Shown here piece by piece: positions 6,814 through 14,082 of a DNA stretch of 15,193 nt; positions within the stretch are counted from its first letter, which is position 1; every line of letters begins with the position of its first letter. This DNA comes from JANMCE01 sp031410595 (GTDB lineage Bacteria > Actinomycetota > Acidimicrobiia > Acidimicrobiales > Ilumatobacteraceae). The stretch covers positions 1 through 15,193 of the forward strand of contig JANNZM010000134.1 in the NCBI GenBank assembly GCA_031410595.1. Direction: 5' to 3'. A program made the position numbers and the translations under genes. The notes under the pieces were generated by a model. The model saw nothing but the letters and a program-made list of their open reading frames with translations. It was not told where the DNA came from and made no database searches.

Positions 6814-7308
6814 ATGACTGACACCGCATTCGAAAACGTCCATGTCGACGTCACGTCAGCCAAGCCATTCGCTCAGGCGGTGAAAGACTTGCAGGCGGAG
6901 TTGGGCAAGGCCAGTACCGAGGTGCTGATGGACAAGCTCAGCGCCGCCAAGACCTTCGCTGAATACGTCGAGGAGATCGAACCACTTGCCGGGCGCAGCA
7001 ACCTCATCCAGGTGGGATTCCTCAACTGGGGCAAGGTGATGTCCCGAGTGCCGATCGAGATGAAAGCCCAACACTTCATCATCGGCAACCCGCTTACGGC
7101 ACGCAAACTGCTCGAGGCCGGCGGTCCCGAGGTTGGCCTCTACCTGCCGACCCGCATCTACCTGTACGCCGATGCCGACGACTTGACTCACGTTGCGTAC
7201 GACCAACTCGTCCCGGCACTGGCCCGCTTCAACAACCCGGGCGTCAACACGATTGCCCAGCTCATCGACGGTGTACTGGCCAGGCTCGCCAACGCCGCAG
7301 CGAACTGA
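6814..7308 (+). CDS. DUF302-like protein (164 aa)
   Basis: A soluble protein without signal peptide or membrane segment. The second half carries the pattern seen in DUF302 proteins: HFIIGNPLTARKLLEAGGPEVGLYLPTRIYLYADADD, then a VAYDQL segment. DUF302 proteins have a swapped-dimer beta-alpha fold and no agreed biochemical role. The N-terminal half (VHVDVTSAKPFAQAVKDL) fits the start of the same fold, so the domain may be extended and divergent. ATG 6814 is chosen because it matches the expected domain start; no ribosome site lies directly before it, and translation may depend on re-initiation from the 10-codon ORF just upstream. The gene sits in one run with a membrane protein upstream and an esterase downstream. 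Confidence 0.72.
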   Translation: MTDTAFENVHVDVTSAKPFAQAVKDLQAELGKASTEVLMDKLSAAKTFAEYVEEIEPLAGRSNLIQVGFLNWGKVMSRVPIEMKAQHFIIGNPLTARKLLEAGGPEVGLYLPTRIYLYADADDLTHVAYDQLVPALARFNNPGVNTIAQLIDGVLARLANAAAN

Positions 7309-7363
7309 ACTCACCGAAAACCGCTATCCCTACCGACCATCAATCGAGACGAGAGATTCCACT

Positions 7364-8542
7364 ATGTCAATATCTGTCAACAACGCGCTAGACGACGTCC
7401 TCGCCTACACCGTCGGCCGTGCTGGCGGCGCTCCTGGCGTCGTAGCCATGGCCACCGACGCCAACGAAAACTTCTATGAAGGAGCGGCGGGCGTGCGCGA
7501 CCTGGGTACCGGTGAAGCGATGACCACCGACACCGTGATGGCGATCTTCTCGACCACCAAGGCAATCGTCGGCACAGCAGTGATGCAGTGCGTCGAGGAG
7601 GGTCTCGTCGACCTACACGGCCCGGCCAAGACGTACGTGCCCGATATCGCCGAGATCGAGGTGCTCGTCGGATTCGATGGCGATGGACAGCCGATCACTC
7701 GGGCCCCGAAAAGTGACATCACGGTGAGCCAATTACTGCTCCATACCGCTGGCTTTGGGTATGAGTTCTTCAGCGCCGACGATCTGGCCTACCGGACGGC
7801 CAAGGGCATCCCGACTGTCGTCTCCTGCACGTACGACTCGGTTCGCACGGTGCTTCTACACGATCCGGGCGAGTGTTGGACGTACGGCCCGAACATCGAC
7901 TGGGCGGGCAAGGTCGTCGAAGCGGTGCGGGGCCAGCGGCTCGGTGACGTGTTGGCTGAGCGTGTCTTCGGGCCGCTCGATATGACCGATATCGCCTTCA
8001 CGATGACCGAGTCGATGCAAGCTCGACGGGCGACGATCCATGACAGGGCACAAGATGGAAAGCTCACCCCGCTGCCCGATCTGACGCTGCCGCAGCCTCC
8101 GGCCATGGACATGGGCGGCCATGGCCTGTACTCGACGGTCGGCGAGTACATGAAGTTCATTCGGATGTTCCTGAACGACGGCAACGGTCCCAACGGCCGG
8201 GTGCTCAATCCTGAGACCGTTGACTTCATGTCGACGAACGCGCTCGGCGACCTGAAGAGCGGTGGGTGGACGACATCGATTCCGTCGTTGACGAACGCTG
8301 GTGAGTTCTTCCCCGGACTCTCCAAGTCGTGGGGCTACACCTTCCAGATCAACGATGACCCGACGCCATCGGGTCGACCGGCCGGGTCACTGATGTGGGC
8401 CGGGCTCGCCAACCTGTTTTACTGGATCGACCGCCAGAACGGCGTCGGAGGCTTCTGGGGTTCGCAGATCCTGCCATTCCAGGATGCTTCCTCCTACCCC
8501 GGGTTCGTCGACTTCGAAAGCGCGGTCTACCGCCACCGCTAA
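7364..8542 (+). CDS. Serine hydrolase, class C beta-lactamase-like / family VIII esterase (392 aa)
   Basis: A hydrolase with a penicillin-binding-protein fold, likely acting on small esters and not on beta-lactams. The catalytic SxxK tetrad is S63-T-T-K66 (MAIFSTTKAIVG). The second motif tyrosine is probably Y174 in WTYGPNIDWAG. The usual C-terminal KTG/HxG box appears to be WAG in LMWAGLANLFYW, as in EstB-type family VIII esterases, where W-x-G replaces it. LLLHTAGFGY after the SxxK helix is also typical. There is no signal peptide, so it is probably cytoplasmic. ATG 7364 gives a normal N-terminus (family length about 390) and follows a weak GAGAG. It closes the DUF1097/DUF302 gene run and converges with the oxidoreductase gene after a 40-bp gap. 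Confidence 0.9.
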   Translation: MSISVNNALDDVLAYTVGRAGGAPGVVAMATDANENFYEGAAGVRDLGTGEAMTTDTVMAIFSTTKAIVGTAVMQCVEEGLVDLHGPAKTYVPDIAEIEVLVGFDGDGQPITRAPKSDITVSQLLLHTAGFGYEFFSADDLAYRTAKGIPTVVSCTYDSVRTVLLHDPGECWTYGPNIDWAGKVVEAVRGQRLGDVLAERVFGPLDMTDIAFTMTESMQARRATIHDRAQDGKLTPLPDLTLPQPPAMDMGGHGLYSTVGEYMKFIRMFLNDGNGPNGRVLNPETVDFMSTNALGDLKSGGWTTSIPSLTNAGEFFPGLSKSWGYTFQINDDPTPSGRPAGSLMWAGLANLFYWIDRQNGVGGFWGSQILPFQDASSYPGFVDFESAVYRHR

Positions 8543-8582
8543 GCAATCGCTGACGTGCAGTAGCCAGCGGGACGAACCGCGG

Positions 8583-9563
8583 CTAGGCGCGGGGGCCGAG
8601 TGCGTCGAGGACTCGCTCGGCCTCGCGCATCGCTGAAGCTTCGTCGACGTGGGGTGACCCGATACTTGGCGAGAAGTTCAAGTCCACGAAGATTTCGGTG
8701 ACGCCTTGGCCGGCCAACGTTGCGAAATCCGCGTTCACTTGTTCGACCGTTCCGTGAAAGTGCCTGCGCTCCGGGCCAGGATCTTCGTCGCTCAACTCGA
8801 CCACGGCGCGCACCAGGATCCGGACTTGGTCAGGATCGCGGCCGCCTTCTTGTGCTCCCTCGCGGACGAGTTCGATTGCCTGCCCGATTCGACGCAGATC
8901 CTGCTTGGTGCTGCTAATCCAACCCTGGGCAAGGCGACCAGCCCGTCGCAATGCCGCGGGTGCCGCACCACCGACGAGAACCGGCGGATGCGGCGACTGA
9001 ATAGGTCGCAGGCCGGTGTGCGACTTCGGGACGGTGTAAAAGTCACCGGCAAATTCGGTGGGGTCCTGCGTCCACAGCGCTTCCAGGCAACGCAGGTACT
9101 CATCCATGCGTTCGCCACGGCGCTCGAAGGGTATGCCCGCGGCGATGTACTCGTGCGGGAGCCAACCTATCCCGAGCCCCGCGGTCAGCCGCCCTCCGCA
9201 TAAGTGGTCCATGGTCACCATCGCTTTCGCCAACACCACCGGAGGTGTGAACGGCGCGCAGATGGTGGCGGTCCCTAGGCCGATCCGCTTGGTGTGCGCC
9301 GCGACATAGGCTAGCGGGAGCAGTGGGTCGTGCACGGCCTGATAGGACGGGTCATCGGCAGCACGCGTCCCTGGGTTCAGCGCTGCGTCGGTGGCCGGGT
9401 CGAGGCCCCCGACGGCGGGGTAAAGCAACCGTTGAAACGTCCACAGCGACGCATAGCCCAGCTCCTCCGCCCGTTGGGCAATACGCACCATGTTGCCCGG
9501 TGTGGCCCAGCTACCCGAGACGGGCAGACCAAAACCCAGGAGCGGCATCTTTTGGCTCACCAT
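8583..9563 (-). CDS. F420-dependent LLM-class oxidoreductase (326 aa)
   Basis: A luciferase-like TIM-barrel flavin/F420 enzyme. Recognisable blocks are GFGLPVSGSWATP at the N-terminus, AEELGYASLWTFQR, RIGLGTATICAPFTPPVVLAK, and GGRLTAGLGIGWLPHEYIAAGIPFERRGERMDEYL. Then comes PHPPVLVGG. This order fits the Rv2161c-like F420 group (TIGR03619). The hydride-transfer substrate is unknown. The first ATG (9563) overlaps the kinase gene upstream by 53 nt; an in-frame ATG at 9548 would still overlap by 38. Neither has a clear ribosome site, so translation is probably coupled to the kinase. It is the third gene of the minus-strand response regulator-kinase operon, so the enzyme may be produced with the sensor system. 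Confidence 0.88.
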   Translation of the reverse strand: MVSQKMPLLGFGLPVSGSWATPGNMVRIAQRAEELGYASLWTFQRLLYPAVGGLDPATDAALNPGTRAADDPSYQAVHDPLLPLAYVAAHTKRIGLGTATICAPFTPPVVLAKAMVTMDHLCGGRLTAGLGIGWLPHEYIAAGIPFERRGERMDEYLRCLEALWTQDPTEFAGDFYTVPKSHTGLRPIQSPHPPVLVGGAAPAALRRAGRLAQGWISSTKQDLRRIGQAIELVREGAQEGGRDPDQVRILVRAVVELSDEDPGPERRHFHGTVEQVNADFATLAGQGVTEIFVDLNFSPSIGSPHVDEASAMREAERVLDALGPRA

Positions 9564-11250
9564 CGCACAACGCTAGACACAGGTCTTCTGCAAAGCCATC
9601 CGACACAAGGGCGGGCAGCGAAATGACAACGGTGGTGCCGCCCGTTGCATTGTCGCTGACGGTGATCTGCCCACCCATGCTCGCCACGAGTTGACGAGAA
9701 ATCGCCAACCCAAGCCCACTGCCTTCCGCGTCGTTCGTTCCGTTGTCTACGTGGGTGAACGGTGTGAACAGTCGGTCGCGCAGGGCCGAGGGGATGCCAT
9801 AGCCATTGTCGGCAACGTTGATAGCCACCTCCCCGTCGCTGACAGATGACGAGAGATGGACCTCACCATTGGTGCGGTTGTACCTGATGGCGTTGGCCAC
9901 AACATTGATCAGCGCCTGACGGAGGCGCCGTTGGTCTGCCCTGGTCACAACCGTGCACGACCGGTCGATGTGCAGTTCGACACCGCGCGAAAACGCCAAC
10001 GGTCCAAGCAGTTGAACGACCTCGGCGATCACTTCGTTGACAGCCACCGCGACGACATCAACCTCGACGACACCCGCCTCGATCTTGGCGATGTCGAGCA
10101 CGTCATCGAGAATCGCGATCAAATGTGAAGCCGCCGAAGAGATCGTCGCCACAGCCTCGAGGCGGCGTGCGGGTGGTAACGCCCGGGCGGACAACATTTC
10201 GGAGTAGCCGACGATCGACGTAAGTGGAGTTCGCAACTCATGGCTCATCGCGGCCAAGAACTGGCCCTTAGCCCGGTTGGCAGTCTCGGCGGCCGCCTGG
10301 GCGGTCTCGGCCGTCAACCTGGCCCGCCGCTCGGTCTCCAGTCGTTGTCGGCGGGTCACGTCAACCAGGTTCACGCACAGACGCGGGCCGTGCGGTACCG
10401 ATCCGGGGAGCACGCTGACCACCCCCATTGATCGGGCGGCGCCACCCGGTCGGTAACGGAAACGCAGGGCCACTTCGACCGGGATCACCTGATCGGAATT
10501 CAAACGGTCGACGGCGGCCAACCAACCTTTTCGGTCCTCGGCATGAATCAAATCCACGAATCGTCGACCCAACACACCGTCGGGCTCACCGGCGGCAAGA
10601 TCGCCAAACGCCTTGTTAGCGCGAACGATCAATCCGTCGTCGGAAATCAGCGCCATACCGGCCGCGCTGCCCTCGAACGATCGGCGAAAGAGCTCTTCAC
10701 TCTCGATCAGCTTGCGGGACAGCTCGGCGTGGCGCAACGCAGCGGCGATCAGGCCCGAGAATTGACCGACAAGTTCGATCTCCTTGGGGTCGGGACTGGA
10801 CGGATAGTCGCGGTAGGTCGCCAGTGTGCCAAGCAGGTTACGTTCGGAGGAAAAGATCGGGGTCGACCAGCACGCCCGAAGCCCGTAGCGCTCGGCCAGG
10901 TGACGAAACTGTTCCCAACGTCCATCGACCAGGGTGTCGCTGGCAACGACCGGTTCTCCGAGAAATGCAGCCGTGCCGCATGAGCCGGCGTTCGGCCCGA
11001 TCGACATTCCGTCGATTGCGAAGCAATAATCGGCGGGAAGCCGGGGGGCTGCGGTGTGACGCAAACTCTGCGACAGCTGATCGAACACCATGATCGAGCA
11101 GCGAGCATCGTCAAGCAAACTCTCGATTGCCTCGACCAGGTTCCCCAACACGCTCGCCGGTGGAGCCCCCGAGCCGATCAGTTCCAGCAGACCTGCCTGC
11201 TGATCGAGCAGCACCGCCGCTGTTCGAGCAGCACTTGAGTGCCCGATCAC
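9511..11250 (-). CDS. Soluble GAF-PAS sensor histidine kinase (579 aa)
   Basis: Order of domains: GAF (~20-175, with a GPNAGSCGTAAFLGEPVVASD core), PAS (~180-300), a coiled linker, HisKA with phospho-acceptor H337 (MSHELRTPLTS), and HATPase with N box (NVVANAIRYN, N453), DNGYGIP (D481), FTPF and GSGLGLAIS. No membrane segment is seen, so it senses a cytoplasmic signal, possibly a small molecule or redox state via GAF or PAS. No obvious haem or nucleotide motif is decisive. The GTG at 11250 is preferred because it forms a GTGA overlap with the stop of the response regulator gene. An upstream GTG (11292) would only re-read the regulator's 3' end. The C-terminal ~30 residues beyond the HATPase fold partly overlap the next gene. 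Confidence 0.93.
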   Translation of the reverse strand: MIGHSSAARTAAVLLDQQAGLLELIGSGAPPASVLGNLVEAIESLLDDARCSIMVFDQLSQSLRHTAAPRLPADYCFAIDGMSIGPNAGSCGTAAFLGEPVVASDTLVDGRWEQFRHLAERYGLRACWSTPIFSSERNLLGTLATYRDYPSSPDPKEIELVGQFSGLIAAALRHAELSRKLIESEELFRRSFEGSAAGMALISDDGLIVRANKAFGDLAAGEPDGVLGRRFVDLIHAEDRKGWLAAVDRLNSDQVIPVEVALRFRYRPGGAARSMGVVSVLPGSVPHGPRLCVNLVDVTRRQRLETERRARLTAETAQAAAETANRAKGQFLAAMSHELRTPLTSIVGYSEMLSARALPPARRLEAVATISSAASHLIAILDDVLDIAKIEAGVVEVDVVAVAVNEVIAEVVQLLGPLAFSRGVELHIDRSCTVVTRADQRRLRQALINVVANAIRYNRTNGEVHLSSSVSDGEVAINVADNGYGIPSALRDRLFTPFTHVDNGTNDAEGSGLGLAISRQLVASMGGQITVSDNATGGTTVVISLPALVSDGFAEDLCLALCDGEPKDAAPGFWSARLG

Positions 11251-11918
11251 GGCTCGAACCTGTAGCCGATCCGAGACACGGTTTTCAGCCACCGAGGTTT
11301 GTCGGGATCGGCTTCGATCTTGTGGCGAACCCGGTGCACGTGTTGCGTGACCGTCGCTTCATCGTGCCAGCCCGACGTCGAACGCCAGACCTGTTGCAGA
11401 AGTTGGGCCCGGGTGAAGGCCCTGCGAGGCGAACCGGCGAGAAAGGCCAGCACTTCGAACTCCTTGGGTGCCAGCTCGATCGGGCAGTCGTTGACGAAGA
11501 CCTGATGGGCCAAGAGGTCGATGCACAGGTTCTCGAAGACCAGCTGGGTCGGTTCCACCGGCGACGTGCGCCGCATCACGGCTCGCAGACGTGAGGAGAG
11601 TTCGCCCGGTGAGAACGGTTTGGTCATGTAGTCGTCGGCCCCGAGGTCGAGTCCGACGATTCGATCCGCTTCACCCACCCGGCCCGACACGATGATGACC
11701 GGCAGCGCCGTTGTCTGGCGGATATGCCCGAGCAGATCGAGGCCGCTCATGTCGGGCAACGACAGATCCAAGACCACCATTGCAATCTGGCCATCGGCAA
11801 TGGCGGCCAACGCCGACCCGCCGTCGGCCACAGCGATGAAACCGTAGCCGTCGAGTTCCAACTGCCACCCGATGAGATTTCGAACCGCTGGATCATCGTC
11901 GACGATCAGGATCGACAT
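11247..11918 (-). CDS. OmpR/PhoB-type response regulator (223 aa)
   Basis: The receiver domain starts at MSILIVDDD (acidic D7-D9), with phospho-acceptor D51 in VVLDLSLPDMSG, switch residue S78 and conserved K100 (YMTKPFS). The C-terminal winged helix (~125-223) has ELAPKEFEVLAFL, the recognition-helix stretch VTQHVHRVRHKIE, and ends SRIGYRFEP. It is expected to be phosphorylated by the kinase whose GTG overlaps its stop codon. The start at 11918 matches the family. An in-frame ATG at 12011 would add 31 unrelated Pro-rich residues, but a TACGCT box lies 7 nt before it on this strand, so a leaderless longer form is possible. Target genes are unknown. Confidence 0.93.
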   Translation of the reverse strand: MSILIVDDDPAVRNLIGWQLELDGYGFIAVADGGSALAAIADGQIAMVVLDLSLPDMSGLDLLGHIRQTTALPVIIVSGRVGEADRIVGLDLGADDYMTKPFSPGELSSRLRAVMRRTSPVEPTQLVFENLCIDLLAHQVFVNDCPIELAPKEFEVLAFLAGSPRRAFTRAQLLQQVWRSTSGWHDEATVTQHVHRVRHKIEADPDKPRWLKTVSRIGYRFEP

Positions 11919-12400
11919 GGCGCCGGGCACGCCAGGGAGCTGCGACTCCAGGCGCACGGGGGGCAGGCGCGGGTCGCTGCGGATGTGTTCGCTTGTCCCC
12001 AACGGCCCCATCAATCTCAGCGTAGACCGCACGTGAGGCTGTCCTTGACCGATCGAAACCAGACCGGCCCAACAACCGCGGGGAGAAGGGGCTAGACGGG
12101 GGCTTCGAGTATCTCGAGTATGGCGCCGACAAACCTGGTGCCGACCGGCCCAGTTGTTGCGTCGGACCCGTGACAGACCCCGATTGCCGCGATCGGGTTC
12201 GACGTCTCGAGACCGCGACGGAGTCCGCTCCAGTGAACCACGTACGTGAACTTCAACGGCACGAACCGAGGAGGCTTGCAACTGCTCTCCCGAGGTTTTC
12301 GTTACTTGGAAGACATGTTCTCGGGCTCATACTTCGGATCGTGTTGCGACCGGTTTGGCGTGCGTTGGATGTCCAGCAGCCACCAGAGCTTGCGCGGTTG
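11919..12400. other. Divergent intergenic region, no gene seen
   Basis: Between the response regulator (minus) and the globin promoter (plus). Open frames here lack ribosome sites and recognisable domains. A 10-bp direct repeat GACCGGCCCA occurs at 12062-12071 and 12143-12152, and a near-repeat CGAGTAT occurs at 12106-12121. Neither has a clear role. The response regulator promoter must lie here; the best -10 candidate is TACGCT just upstream of 12011 on the minus strand. Confidence 0.5.
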
Positions 12401-12455
12401 ATTGTGCACAATGCATTTGTGCACCATTGACACAAGGTGTGTTGTCCGGCACAAT
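12401..12455 (+). promoter_or_regulatory. Globin promoter with three OhrR/MarR-like palindromic sites
   Basis: A consensus -35 TTGACA (12427-12432), a 17-bp spacer and -10 CACAAT (12450-12455) predict transcription from about 12462. Around it lie a perfect 12-bp palindrome ATTGTGCACAAT (12401-12412), a near copy TTTGTGCACCAT (12416-12427) touching the -35, and a looser TTGT-N5-ACAA dyad (12442-12454) overlapping the -10. The layout fits repression by a dimeric MarR-type protein. A related site lies at the second OhrR promoter, so one of the two OhrR proteins encoded downstream is the natural candidate. Confidence 0.7.
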
Positions 12456-12504
12456 CTGTGGGGTGCGTGACGCTGGCCCGCAGTGTGATAGAGGGGGAAC
12501 TCTG

Positions 12505-12882
12505 ATGACCGTGTTGTCGACTGGGACGATTTACGAACGTGTGGGGGGCTACGCGGGTTTCAAGCAGATCGCTACGGACATTCTTGCGTTGCATCATGCC
12601 AACCCGGTGCTTGAGCGCCGTTATGGCAGTTCTCCGAAGAACGACGAGCAGTTGATCGTCTTGGTGACTGAGTTGTTGTGCTCGGTGACGGGCGGGAATG
12701 AGACGTATACGGGCATGAACATGCATGACGCGCATACGGGGATGAACATCAACCATGAGGAGTTCCTTGAGGTGCTCACCGATATTTCCAAGGCGTTACA
12801 GAAGAACGGTGTGAGCCAGGCTGATCATGACGCGATCATGAACCTGAACTTCGGACTCATGGGTGAGGTTCTCGCCCACTGA
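12505..12882 (+). CDS. Group I truncated haemoglobin, divergent (125 aa)
   Basis: A small 2-on-2 globin, whose family binds haem and handles O2/NO. Family marks are IYERVGGYAGF at the start of helix A/B, and TGGNETYTGMNMHDAHTGMNI with H77 as the proximal (F8) haem ligand. The C-terminal helices follow (FLEVLTDISKAL). Length is typical for a minimal group I member. Compared with Mycobacterium GlbN, the B10 tyrosine that stabilises bound O2 falls on Leu27, and adjacent H30-H31 lie one turn later. Cys59 is in helix E. ATG 12505 follows GAGGGGG at 7 nt. Its promoter carries MarR/OhrR-like sites, and the OhrR/Ohr genes follow on the same strand, so a peroxide- or redox-linked role is likely. Direct NO dioxygenase activity is uncertain given the distal pocket. 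Confidence 0.87.
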   Translation: MTVLSTGTIYERVGGYAGFKQIATDILALHHANPVLERRYGSSPKNDEQLIVLVTELLCSVTGGNETYTGMNMHDAHTGMNINHEEFLEVLTDISKALQKNGVSQADHDAIMNLNFGLMGEVLAH

Positions 12883-12981
12883 CAGCTGGTGCTCTCGGCG
12901 GATCAGACCTGCCAACGGCAGTTCGTTCGACGTTGTAACCGCAGTTCACGACAGCCCGTAGCGGTCGGCATCTATTCTGTG

Positions 12982-13434
12982 ATGGTGGCGACCGATGCGA
13001 ATCTTCGACTTGAGCACCAGCTCTGCGTGGCGCTCTACAATGCCACTCGGGCGATCACGGGTTGCTACCGGCCGCTCCTCGGTGAGATTGGGCTGACGTA
13101 CAGCCAGTACACGGTAATGCTCGTGCTGTGGGAAGGCGACACGACGACGTTGCGTGACCTGTCAGCGGTCCTGCATCTGGACTCGGGCACGCTGTCGCCG
13201 ATGCTCAAGCGGCTGGAGCGGGCCGGTCTCGTGACCCGCGCTCGCGGCGTCGATGATGAGCGCATGTTGCACGTCACGATCACCGACGCCGGCCGACGAC
13301 TTCAGCCGGGCGCCAGCGCAGCCCAGAGTTGCGTCGAACAGACCACAGGCCTCGACGCCGAGGCTCTCGCGGCGTTGCGCGACCAACTCAACGACCTCGC
13401 GGCCCGCACTCGGGCCGCACCCGTAACTGGTTAG
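12982..13434 (+). CDS. OhrR-like MarR-family regulator, first copy (about 150 aa)
   Basis: A winged-helix repressor that senses organic hydroperoxides by cysteine oxidation. The N-terminal helix has the OhrR mark HQLCVALY (Cys15 from this ATG). GLTYSQYTVMLVLWE, a recognition region LDSGTLSPMLKRLERAGLV and the wing DDERMLHVTITDAG follow. A C-terminal Cys117 could form the disulfide partner, as in two-Cys OhrR proteins. No ribosome site is visible. A TATTCT box (12973-12978) lies 6 nt before a GTG at 12985, the codon after this ATG, so leaderless initiation at 12985 is an equal choice. It lies 100 bp after the globin gene and may also be read from that promoter. No TTG-N4-CAA site is seen before it. 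Confidence 0.88.
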   Translation: MVATDANLRLEHQLCVALYNATRAITGCYRPLLGEIGLTYSQYTVMLVLWEGDTTTLRDLSAVLHLDSGTLSPMLKRLERAGLVTRARGVDDERMLHVTITDAGRRLQPGASAAQSCVEQTTGLDAEALAALRDQLNDLAARTRAAPVTG

Positions 13435-13541
13435 CACGGCTCCAGTCCCAGAGATGCCGATCCGGGGCGGCTCCCGTTGCCTTCGCCTGAACGCCCTGTG
13501 AGGTGCCCGCCGCAACAAGGTCTACGAGATGACCAGTTTAA

Positions 13542-13577
13542 TTGCACACAAATAGATCGTGCACTAGGGTTATCGTT
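13542..13577 (+). promoter_or_regulatory. Leaderless promoter of the second OhrR with overlapping operator
   Basis: TTGCAC (13542-13547), a 17-bp spacer and TAGGGT (13565-13570) place the transcript start at or next to the GTG at 13578, so the mRNA is probably leaderless; no ribosome site is present. The -35 box is part of TTGCACACAA (13542-13551), which matches the TTG-N4-CAA form of the palindromes at the globin promoter. That suggests autoregulation. Confidence 0.65.
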
Positions 13578-14042
13578 GTGGCCGACAAATCTGTTCCTGA
13601 TCTGTTGGGGCTCGATCAGCAGTTGTGTTTCGCGGTGTACTCGGCGTCGTTGGCGATGACCCGGTTGTATCAGCCGTTGCTCGACCCGCTCGGTCTTACC
13701 TACCCGCAGTATTTGGTGATGCTGGTGCTGTGGGAGCACGACGGTCTCACGGTGTCGCAGATCGGCGAGCGCGTGATGCTTGATTCGGGCACCTTGACCC
13801 CGCTCCTGAAACGCCTTGAGGCCGCCGAGTTACTTCGGCGGACCCGTGACACGGTTGATGAGCGGCGGGTGATCATCACGCTCACCGAAACCGGGCGCAC
13901 GCTGAAACGGCAGGCAGGGTCGGTCCCCGAGAATGTGATGTGCGCAACGGCGTGCAATCTCGATGAACTCGTCGCGCTTACCGCACAACTCAAGACTCTG
14001 CGGTCCAGCTTGCTGGCGTACACCTCCACCCTCGCCCCGTAG
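13578..14042 (+). CDS. ohrR: OhrR-like MarR-family regulator, second copy (two-Cys type, 154 aa)
   Basis: The closer match to classical OhrR. DQQLCFAVYSAS holds the peroxide-sensing Cys17. Tyr21, Tyr31 and Tyr42 (LTYPQYLVMLVLWE) align with the residues that position this thiol in Bacillus OhrR. The DNA-binding part has MLDSGTLTPLLKRLEAAELL and the wing DTVDERRVIITLTETG. C-terminal Cys122 lies 105 residues after Cys17, the same distance as the C22-C127 pair of Xanthomonas OhrR; a further Cys126 is nearby. This favours the two-Cys disulfide mechanism. GTG 13578 is set by a promoter placing +1 there. The ohr gene follows 40 bp downstream, so this is most likely its repressor. It is clearly a paralogue of the preceding gene. 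Confidence 0.92.
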   Translation: MADKSVPDLLGLDQQLCFAVYSASLAMTRLYQPLLDPLGLTYPQYLVMLVLWEHDGLTVSQIGERVMLDSGTLTPLLKRLEAAELLRRTRDTVDERRVIITLTETGRTLKRQAGSVPENVMCATACNLDELVALTAQLKTLRSSLLAYTSTLAP

Positions 14043-14082
14043 TCCCAGTCTTTCCATCCCTACAACACCAAGGACAATTATC

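Noticed and set aside
11251..11292. GTG at 11292 as kinase start
   Set aside because: It would re-read the 3' end of the response regulator; the GTGA overlap at 11250 is a standard arrangement.
12170..12430. Plus-strand open frame of 86 codons in the divergent intergenic region
   Set aside because: Lacks a ribosome site, runs into the globin promoter and operators, and shows no known domain.
12253..12756. Minus-strand open frame over the globin promoter and gene
   Set aside because: Antisense to the globin, which has clear haem-binding features.
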